This document shows positions 43,788 through 49,630 of a DNA stretch of 49,630 nucleotides, in pieces. A program made the translations under genes and the position numbers. The stretch's first letter is position 1. The number at the start of each line of letters is the position of its first letter. A model generated the notes under the pieces. That model did not search any database. It saw nothing but the letters and a program-made list of their open reading frames with translations, and was not told the origin of the DNA. The stretch is from Mesorhizobium sp. LSHC420B00 (GTDB taxonomy: Bacteria > Pseudomonadota > Alphaproteobacteria > Rhizobiales > Rhizobiaceae): assembly GCF_000503055.1 (NCBI RefSeq), contig NZ_AYVY01000002.1, forward strand, positions 1,158 through 50,787, in the 5' to 3' direction.

Positions 43788-44050
43788 ACCCTCAGGGGGG
43801 AGATTGGCTGTCATCGGCGCTTTCGCCAGCGTTGCAGGATGAGCGCCAAGGCGGAAGCCGCGATCTCCCCCCACGTGGGGAGATGGCCGGCAGGCCAGAG
43901 GGGGGCGCTGTCCCGCCGACCTATCAGTCGATGGCATTAGCGTACCCGCGCAAGTTCCAGCTCATCACACGTTGAAACGAAGGCCGGCGTTCTTTCGCGC
44001 CCCCCTCTGCCCTGCCGGGCATCTCCCCCTCAAGGGGGGAGATTGGCTCA

Positions 44051-44587
44051 TCACGCCTTCCCCGCCGCATACTCCAGCGCCACCACGCCGTTGCTGAATT
44101 GCCTGGCAAACACCAGCTCGAGCGGCAATTGCGCGCCGGGCGGGAACAGCAGCTTGCCCTGGCCGACAGCACCGGGGTAGCTGAGCAGCCGGATGCGGTC
44201 GACAAGGCCGTGGCGCAGCAGTTCCTGCGCGACGCTGAGGCTGCCATGCACATAGATGTTGCCGCCGCTGCCTTGCTTCAGCCCTCTGACCGCGTCCGGC
44301 AACGCGCCAGTCAGCAGCTCGGCCGGCTGCCAGTCCAGCGCCGTCAAACTGGTCGACGCGACATATTTCGGCAGCGCATTGAACCGGTCGGCGAAATCTC
44401 CGGTCTCCTTGGGCCACGAGCCGGCAAAGATCTGATAAGTCGTGCGCCCCAAAAGCATGGCGCCGCTGTCGGCAAGCTCGTCGTCCTTGAATTTTTGCAT
44501 TTCATCGTTCCAGGCCACGCTCGGCAGCTTTTCAACCTCGGCAATGCCATCGACGGTGATGAATTCGGTGATGATGAGTTTTCTCAT
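44051..44587 (-). CDS. Dihydrofolate-reductase-like protein (RibD C-terminal family)
   Basis: The 178-residue cytoplasmic protein shows the pattern of the RibD_C/DHFR-like family: MRKLIITEFITVDGIAEVEK, GAMLLGRTTYQIFAGSWPKE, GGNIYVHGSLSVAQELLRHG and LVDRIRLLSYPGAVGQGKLL. Such proteins are predicted NADPH-dependent reductases of unknown substrate; true folate reduction is not implied. ATG at 44587 has GAAGGGAA before it. A frameshifted partial copy lies at 46709-46950, beyond the cyclase gene and in the same orientation, including similar upstream sequence. Confidence 0.9.
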   Translation of the reverse strand: MRKLIITEFITVDGIAEVEKLPSVAWNDEMQKFKDDELADSGAMLLGRTTYQIFAGSWPKETGDFADRFNALPKYVASTSLTALDWQPAELLTGALPDAVRGLKQGSGGNIYVHGSLSVAQELLRHGLVDRIRLLSYPGAVGQGKLLFPPGAQLPLELVFARQFSNGVVALEYAAGKA

Positions 44588-44797
44588 GGCGGGTTCCCTT
44601 CTGTTGGGGCGGCCGTGCGGGCCTTATGCGAACTGCGCCGTCAACTAGCGCCGCGCGTTGTCAGGGGGAGGGGCTTTCCCCATTCGCTTCCAAAGACCGA
44701 CACCGTGGGAAAAGCGTCTCCGACCTGCCCGTCGTTCGGTCATGCCACAAGGTCCGCGTCGGGCCCCTATCGGGTCTGGTTAGTAGTTACGGGCTGC

Positions 44798-46528
44798 CTA
44801 CAAGTTGGCAATACCGGCTTTCAGCAGTCCTTCGCGGACGTGCTGCACGTCAGACTCCTGGGCAAAGTGCAGGGTGGCGATAAATGGATCGAGGTCGAAT
44901 TGGGGATCGAGCGTTCTGATCTTGCCCAGATGCGCCGCAGCCGCGATTTCGTCACCGAGCCAGCCGTAGCAGGCAGCGGCGAAAGCGTGCTGAACCGAGT
45001 CCATGGTTGACAGATGCATGAAAGCTTCGATCGCCTCGCCATACTGGCGCGCGGCGAAATGCGCCTTTCCCAGATGGCTCCAGAATCTCTCCGGGTGGTG
45101 CGGGTTCAACTGCATTGCCTTGCGGATCCATTCGATTCCCTCTTCCGGCCTCCCCAGCCATGTCAATAACTCGCCTTGCTGCACCACCACGAGGTCGTAA
45201 TTGGGATTGAGGGCCAGCGCCCGCTCTTGATGGTAGCGCGCTGTGGTCAGCTCATTGTTGTTCACGTTCACTGCCGCGAGGATGCGGTGGACATCGGCAT
45301 CGTTGTTGTCCAGCGCCAGCGCCCTGTCCAGCGCTGCCATAACGTTGTTCCAGACGGCATCCCTGTCTTCGCACCAGTTATGGACCCAGGCCTGGCCAAG
45401 AATGCAGGCCCGCCAGGCATGGGCATGGGCATAATCGGGGTCGAGGGTGACGGCCCTTTCTATCAAGGTTTGCGCGCGTTCATTATCCGCAATCGTGCTT
45501 CGGTGATGCAGCACCTTGGCAGCAAGCACACATTCATACGCGGCCATGTTTGCAGGTTTCGCGCGCGCGAGCTGGTCCCGCTGAGCCGCCTCGACACGAC
45601 CGGGCAGCGTGGCTGCGATCGCCGCGGTCACCTCATCCTGAATCGCGAATATGTCGACCAGCTTCCGGTCATATTTGTCTGCCCAAATATGTGCGTCATT
45701 CGCCGTGTCGATGAGCTGAACCGTCACGCGCACCCTGTCGCCGATCTTGCGGACGCTTCCCTCCACCAAATATTGGACGTCGAGTTTTTCGGCCACCTCG
45801 CGCACATTCACGGCGCGGTTCTTGTAGACGAAGGCGGAATTGCGTGAGATGACGAACAACTCATGGTGGCGGGACAGTTCGGTGATGATGTCCTCGGTCA
45901 GTCCGTCCGCGAAAAATTCCTGCTCGGGGTCGCCGCTCATGTTGGTGAATGGCAGCACCACTATCGAAGGTTTCGAGATGGATCGCTTCGCCTCGACTTC
46001 CGGCAGGACAGAACTATCAAACCCAACGCGATAAAGGCGAACCGGGCGGCTGATGTTCTTTAACGTCTTCTCGCCCAGGTCCTCCATGGCAATTTCGAGA
46101 CGGTCGGCAATTTGGGTCGCCACCGCTGCGGTCACGCAGATACCGCCGACGTCGGCGAGTTGCTCGATGCGCGAGGCAATATTGACGCCGTCGCCGAAAA
46201 TGTCCTCATCGTCGAAAATGATGTCGCCGAGATTTATGCCGATCCTGAATTCGATACGCCGTTCTTGCGGCACATCCGAATTGCGCCGTTTCATGCGCTG
46301 TTGGATTTCCACGGCGCATTTCACGGCATCGGTCACGCTCTGGAACTCAACGAGCATGCCGTCTCCGGTGGTCTTGATGATCCGGCCCTTGTTCTTCGCG
46401 ATGGCGGGATCGACCAGTTCTATGCGATGGGTCCGAAGGCGTGCGAGCGTGCCGGATTCGTCGGCCTCCATTAGCCGGCTGTAGCCCGCCATATCGGCAG
46501 CCAGAATTGCGGCTAGTCTCTGTTCCAT
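44798..46528 (-). CDS. Adenylate cyclase with TolB-like and TPR domains
   Basis: The 576-residue protein has three parts. A class III cyclase (1-165) shows the metal aspartates in AADMAGYSRLM and TTGDGMLVEF, the lysine in RIIKTTGD, and DIFGDGVNIASRIEQLAD with D, N and R of the active site. A TolB/FlgO-like domain (about 185-300) reads SIVVLPFTNMSGDPEQEFFA and DGLTEDIITELSR. TPR-like helices fill 330-570. This architecture is widespread and multicopy in rhizobia. cAMP is the likely product; the input is unknown. ATG at 46528 (MEQRLAAIL) is preferred to TTG at 46540. It lies between an intact and a decayed DHFR-like gene. Confidence 0.92.
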   Translation of the reverse strand: MEQRLAAILAADMAGYSRLMEADESGTLARLRTHRIELVDPAIAKNKGRIIKTTGDGMLVEFQSVTDAVKCAVEIQQRMKRRNSDVPQERRIEFRIGINLGDIIFDDEDIFGDGVNIASRIEQLADVGGICVTAAVATQIADRLEIAMEDLGEKTLKNISRPVRLYRVGFDSSVLPEVEAKRSISKPSIVVLPFTNMSGDPEQEFFADGLTEDIITELSRHHELFVISRNSAFVYKNRAVNVREVAEKLDVQYLVEGSVRKIGDRVRVTVQLIDTANDAHIWADKYDRKLVDIFAIQDEVTAAIAATLPGRVEAAQRDQLARAKPANMAAYECVLAAKVLHHRSTIADNERAQTLIERAVTLDPDYAHAHAWRACILGQAWVHNWCEDRDAVWNNVMAALDRALALDNNDADVHRILAAVNVNNNELTTARYHQERALALNPNYDLVVVQQGELLTWLGRPEEGIEWIRKAMQLNPHHPERFWSHLGKAHFAARQYGEAIEAFMHLSTMDSVQHAFAAACYGWLGDEIAAAAHLGKIRTLDPQFDLDPFIATLHFAQESDVQHVREGLLKAGIANL

Positions 46529-46708
46529 CGCTTGAACCAAAAACCAAGCCTATCCTTCCTGGGCTGCCAAATCCAGCAATTTGGGCTTGTGGCTGAATCA
46601 AGACGTCTTCTACACAGCAGCAAGAAAGGGCGGATCAGAACCCCCCGCCTTCCGCCAGGGGGCTGCGAACTCGATCGCGTCAATCGCGGGAGGGATCCGC
46701 GCGGCGTC
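46529..46708. other. Spacer upstream of the TPR cyclase gene
   Basis: These 180 bases hold no gene. They should include the promoter of the minus-strand cyclase gene. G-runs and C-runs around 46640-46670 (CCCCCCGCC, CCAGGGGG) can form a short hairpin. The pseudogene begins directly after it. Confidence 0.4.
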
Positions 46709-46950
46709 AAGCTCGTCGAGGCGATATATTTCAGCAGCGCGTTGAACCGGTCGGCGAAGTGTCCGGTTTCCTTGGGCCACGAGCCGGCAAATTCTCATCG
46801 GTCGTGCGCCCTAAAAGCATGGCGCCGCTGTCGGCAAGCTCGTCGTCCTTGAATTTTTTGCATCTCATCGTTCCAGGCCACGCCCGGCAGCTTCTCGACC
46901 TCGGCGGTGCCATCGACGCTGATGAATTCGGTGACGATGAGTTTTCTCAT
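46709..46950 (-). pseudogene. Truncated, frameshifted copy of the DHFR-like gene
   Basis: From ATG at 46950 the sequence parallels the start of the intact gene at 44587 (MRKLIVTEFISVDGTAEVEK, then PGVAWNDEM). An extra T in a T-run near 46855 breaks the frame, and a second indel lies near 46795-46800. The similarity continues to about 46709, equivalent to roughly the first 45% of the gene, and then stops. The ribosome-site region (GAAAGGAGC) is also similar. It cannot make the enzyme. Confidence 0.9.
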
Positions 46951-47278
46951 GGCGGCTCCTTTCTGTTGGACCGCGCGGCGAACTGCGAGCCGCTCCGTGA
47001 AAGCTAGCGCGGCGCTTTGTTGTTTTTTTGGTCAATGTCAGACATGTCGACCTTCGCCCACTCCGATGCCCGGCGCCAATTGCAGTCGATCATCGCCGAT
47101 GCCGGTCCGACACCCGCTCGGCGTTCGAAAATACTCGATGCTCGATTTTATGGAAGTCGGGGCGAGTGAGCCGGCGGAGATCAAGGACGAGATAACGCGG
47201 GAAGTGGGGAGCGTAGCGGAGGCGAGGCAAGGTGCGAAGGAGTAGAGGGCGGGTGAGGGACGTTGTCACAGAGATTGC
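46951..47278. other. Spacer with decayed sequence left of the A/T-richer ORF
   Basis: The first 80 bases resemble the leader of the intact DHFR-like gene. A fragment of a patatin gene occupies 47065-47245 (listed separately). Nothing else is recognisable. No tRNA, integrase site or inverted repeat end was found at this border. Confidence 0.5.
47065..47245 (+). pseudogene. Fragment of a patatin-like gene 3' end
   Basis: CAGTCGATCATCGCC near 47083 equals codons of QSIIA in the intact patatin gene (near 41249), and further on the translation KYSMLDFMEVGASEPAEIKD resembles KYRVLDFMKVEALMAETVAI of that protein, followed by a charged tail and TAG. The two parts are in different frames, and internal bases are missing. 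Only the last quarter of the gene remains. The source is a paralogue of the gene at 40561-41463 or a copy of it. Confidence 0.75.
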
Positions 47279-49630
47279 TTAGTTTTGGGATGACGCAGTG
47301 AGTTTCTCAATCGCTGTGTCCAAATCCGAACACCCTGATTTTTTGAGAACCGATCGAAGATAGTCGTCTGACAGGCGCGTCTTAATTCCGGCAGAAAGGG
47401 CGTCGCGCAGGTAAGTGATGCCGTCTCGACCTGCTACGAGTCCGCCATTCGATACGGCCTGTGCGCTTTCAATCGCGAGATCGGCCAAATGCTCTGCGGT
47501 CAAGGTTTCGATATTGGCCGCGATGGACGTGTAAAGTACCTGGCCGATCCCGTGGAATAGATCGAGCTCTTTCACGAGGACGGAATTGTTCGTCGGATTG
47601 GCTGGCGGCCTATAAGTACCGGTCGCATTGCGTGTTTCCCGCCGCCAGAGCATGTCGCGCGCCTCTGAAACCGTAACCTTATCCGCCAAAACGAATATTA
47701 TCGCTTTAACAAACTCTCCATTGTCGACAGGGACTAGGGTTGGGGCATTCTTTCGTGAGCTACTCGACCGCGCAAACTCGACGGGGAATGGTGTCGCGAC
47801 GTCCGTGGATAGTTTTTTAGTTGTAGCCGCGCTGATCTCCGCTCCTGGATCGTTGATAAGTGATCCATATGCCAGAATACCAAGCGAGCCCTTAGCTTCG
47901 ACATCAGGTGACATCCGAGCAACCTCAAGTGCGGCGCGCAGCGCTGTATGCGCTTTTCCACAGACACCCCATAAGTCGGCGTCAATATCTAAAAGAGTAT
48001 CGAGATGGCCAGCCAATACACGCGCTTCCTGTTCGACCATGTCCGAAAAAGAAAGCTCGGTCATCCAGTCACCCACGAAATTGCGCCAAGCTGCTATGTC
48101 AGCGAACGCTGCTGCCGCAAACATACCGATGCGAAAATATCCAGCCGGCGTTATCGCTGCCTTGGATCGCCTGCGGACTACCCGCGCGAGAGTGCGCAGT
48201 TCGTTAGCCAGTTCGGTACTGCGAGTGACGCCTGCAACCACAGCCAAACCGGCTAGTAGAGCGAACGCCTGATCATCATCGTCGCTTGCTCTGACAAGAT
48301 ATTTGGCTTGTCGAATGGCTTCAGCAGCCAAGGAAGCCATCCCAGGAGCGACTTTGAACACCAGTGACGTGTTTACGAGCGCAGTAAAGGCGTGCGGATC
48401 GTCCGACGCACTCTTTAACTGGCTTCTTACCGTTTCCACCAAATCAGTCGGGGGCTCAGTCTGCGCTTCAGTCGCTCCTTCGAGAGGCCCGGGCAAGAAA
48501 GCAAACGGGAACCTTACATCGGCTTTCAGGCCGCTCTCGTTCTCCTCAATCAAGAGTTCGCGGAGTTTGGAGCTTTTGATTTTGTTCGCATTCGCGGCGG
48601 CCGCACCGACCAACCGTCCGGAAAACTCTGCCTTCAGTTGCTCGGGCTCTAGAAAATCAGGAAGCCATCGAGGCTCCGTCCGTAAATCCACCAAGGTTTG
48701 AATGTAGAAGTACTGACCTCGACCGCTACCTTTCCATTCTCGAGTGGCATTCGTTTCAAGACCCGAGGCGATGAACGCGCGCTCGATGAGTGATGCTTGC
48801 GCAATTACACCCATCCTTCTCCAGAATGGCGGAGCATCCCGCGATGTTCCGGCGTGAGCGAGGCCTCCATCTATAAAGGAGACGAGCGTTGCGAGCTGCT
48901 TCAGCCTTCCGTTAGGAGATCGCGGATCATCAGCCTTTATCTGCTCGGCGATGGATATCAGGGGCCTTTCCAACTCGGGCAGATGTTCCAGCATCCGCAC
49001 ACCCCATTCAAACCCGCCGACCTGAGAGAAACGATCACCGCTTTCAGCGAGCCACTTAAACAGAGCCCGCACATCTTCATTGGATGGCTGTAGCGAGTGT
49101 AAGACGTCAGCCATTTTCGGATGAGACGAAAGAAGAAGGGCGTTTTTCAGGCCCTCTAGGCCTTTCTGCTTGTACTGTTGCGCAGCATGGGCTGATGCGC
49201 CTCCCTGAAGGTAGTCTATAGTTGCCGCTTCAGTTGTTCGCTTGCCAACAAGGCGCTCATAATATCGAAACTCCGTTGGCGCTAGCGTCGAGGTCGGCGT
49301 TTCGCCTCTTGAAACACCAGCTTGAATATTCTCGAAGACAATTTCTGGAAGCAGCATCAACTCTTTTTCGAACAACGACACGTCTTCATCGTTCAGGCGA
49401 GATGACGAGATCTTAGCCCGCCAGTTTTGGATATGTTCGTCGCCATCTATGTGCCCCAATGTTCCGTCCAGACCCGAAAGTCGGTCCGAATCTACAGGCG
49501 AGAGATACCAATAATCAGGGAGAAGGCTTTTCTTGCCACCTTGCTGGTACAGAAAAACTCGCTTTTGATCTCCAATGATTGTCATGCCGATTTGCCATTT
49601 TGAACCGTCTTCCGCATCTATCGTCTGCTC
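47279..49630 (-). CDS. Large protein of unknown function with probable GGCT-like domain (5' end beyond window)
   Basis: The frame is open to the right edge: before the first Met (49585) it reads EQTIDAEDGSKWQIG without a stop, and no ribosome site precedes that Met, so the true start probably lies outside. At least 768 residues are visible. The first 560 are mainly helical and I recognise no family (DYWYLSPVDSDRLSGLDG, PTEFRYYERLVGKRTTEA). From about residue 565 there is a gamma-glutamylcyclotransferase-like pattern: LGILAYGSLINDPGAEIS, NAPTLVPVDNGEFVKAIIFV and ARDMLWRRET, with the YGSL loop and a candidate catalytic Glu. Base and codon use are A/T-richer than in all neighbours. Acquisition by transfer is likely; the function is unknown. 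Confidence 0.7.
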   Translation of the reverse strand, partial: EQTIDAEDGSKWQIGMTIIGDQKRVFLYQQGGKKSLLPDYWYLSPVDSDRLSGLDGTLGHIDGDEHIQNWRAKISSSRLNDEDVSLFEKELMLLPEIVFENIQAGVSRGETPTSTLAPTEFRYYERLVGKRTTEAATIDYLQGGASAHAAQQYKQKGLEGLKNALLLSSHPKMADVLHSLQPSNEDVRALFKWLAESGDRFSQVGGFEWGVRMLEHLPELERPLISIAEQIKADDPRSPNGRLKQLATLVSFIDGGLAHAGTSRDAPPFWRRMGVIAQASLIERAFIASGLETNATREWKGSGRGQYFYIQTLVDLRTEPRWLPDFLEPEQLKAEFSGRLVGAAAANANKIKSSKLRELLIEENESGLKADVRFPFAFLPGPLEGATEAQTEPPTDLVETVRSQLKSASDDPHAFTALVNTSLVFKVAPGMASLAAEAIRQAKYLVRASDDDDQAFALLAGLAVVAGVTRSTELANELRTLARVVRRRSKAAITPAGYFRIGMFAAAAFADIAAWRNFVGDWMTELSFSDMVEQEARVLAGHLDTLLDIDADLWGVCGKAHTALRAALEVARMSPDVEAKGSLGILAYGSLINDPGAEISAATTKKLSTDVATPFPVEFARSSSSRKNAPTLVPVDNGEFVKAIIFVLADKVTVSEARDMLWRRETRNATGTYRPPANPTNNSVLVKELDLFHGIGQVLYTSIAANIETLTAEHLADLAIESAQAVSNGGLVAGRDGITYLRDALSAGIKTRLSDDYLRSVLKKSGCSDLDTAIEKLTASSQN

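Larger units (their letters stand above)
43497..44047. repeat. Mosaic of palindromic interspersed repeats
   Basis: The whole spacer between the LysR and DHFR-like genes consists of repeat pieces: CACCTTCTCCCCGCTGGGGA (about 43571-43590), CCTCTCCCC-TC-GGGGAGAGG (43621-43640), a long perfect hairpin (43643-43685), a 66-base direct repeat (43722-43787 and 43971-44037), and CATCTCCCC/GGGGAGAT pieces at 43770-43880. No gene is seen. It looks like several insertions of short non-autonomous elements into each other. Confidence 0.9.

Noticed and set aside
43497..44047. Insertion sequence with a transposase gene
   Set aside because: No frame in the spacer encodes a transposase; only short palindromic and direct repeats are present.
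44051..44587. True dihydrofolate reductase (folA)
   Set aside because: The pattern is that of RibD_C/DHFR-like stress proteins, and folate-site motifs of FolA are missing.
47279..49630. Naming the large right-edge protein as a known defence effector
   Set aside because: I recognise only a GGCT-like pattern at the C-terminus. The N-terminal part and the neighbours beyond the edge are not available, so a defence role would be a guess.

Overview
The window looks like a chromosomal segment of a high-GC alphaproteobacterium of the Rhizobiales, most likely Mesorhizobium or a close relative. This rests on protein content (HAD hydrolase - ribF - ileS - lipoprotein - tadA/rluB/rsmD - M16 peptidase pair, MarR-GNAT regulators, TPR adenylate cyclase) and on the palindromic intergenic repeats built around CTTCTCCCC/GGGGAGAAG. 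No database search was possible, so the genus is an inference.

Region by region. 1-360: 5' part of groES (minus) under a perfect CIRCE element. 499-2305: a MarR-GNAT fusion and an AraC/GyrI-like regulator, convergent. 2496-5686: a promoter, a palindrome and a complete cobalamin riboswitch ahead of a three-gene ABC importer (ATPase, binding protein, permease). 5738-9272: a MarR regulator, an EmrA-type fusion protein, a structured 5' leader and an EmrB-type exporter. 9446-12130: a PAS-PAS-GAF-GGDEF-EAL protein. 12179-12697: a CAP-domain lipoprotein. 12911-19231: a tight signalling operon (secreted c-type-haem DUF3365 sensor, hybrid kinase with two receivers, single receiver, receiver-adenylate cyclase) followed by an exported Fe/Mn superoxide dismutase. 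19715-22524: HxlR regulator, GST, DUF2189 membrane protein, LysE exporter. 22621-24588: TadG-like vWA protein. 24926-41463: mostly core genes (HAD hydrolase, ribF, HdeD, esterase, MipA, an orphan antitoxin-like ORF, ileS, lipoprotein, tadA, rluB-like, rsmD, two M16 peptidases, patatin). 41553-44587: a degenerate MBL-fold protein with a divergent LysR regulator, a repeat mosaic and a DHFR-like reductase. 44798-46528: a second adenylate cyclase. 46709-47245: decayed paralogues of the DHFR-like and patatin genes. 47279-end: a large A/T-richer ORF of unknown function with a probable GGCT-like domain, running off the right edge.

The strongest candidate for an undescribed system is 12911-18419. There a periplasmic haem/redox sensor appears wired through a phosphorelay to a response-regulator adenylate cyclase, with a periplasmic superoxide dismutase next to it. 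Second is the large protein at the right edge, which sits beside a patch of gene decay and looks like the border of an accessory region. Other unusual points are an interspersed repeat translated as the N-terminus of an M16 peptidase, a 150-bp near-perfect internal repeat in the pseudouridine synthase gene, a 22-bp tandem repeat that duplicates a stop codon, and a palindrome between promoter and riboswitch that suggests double control of the ABC importer.
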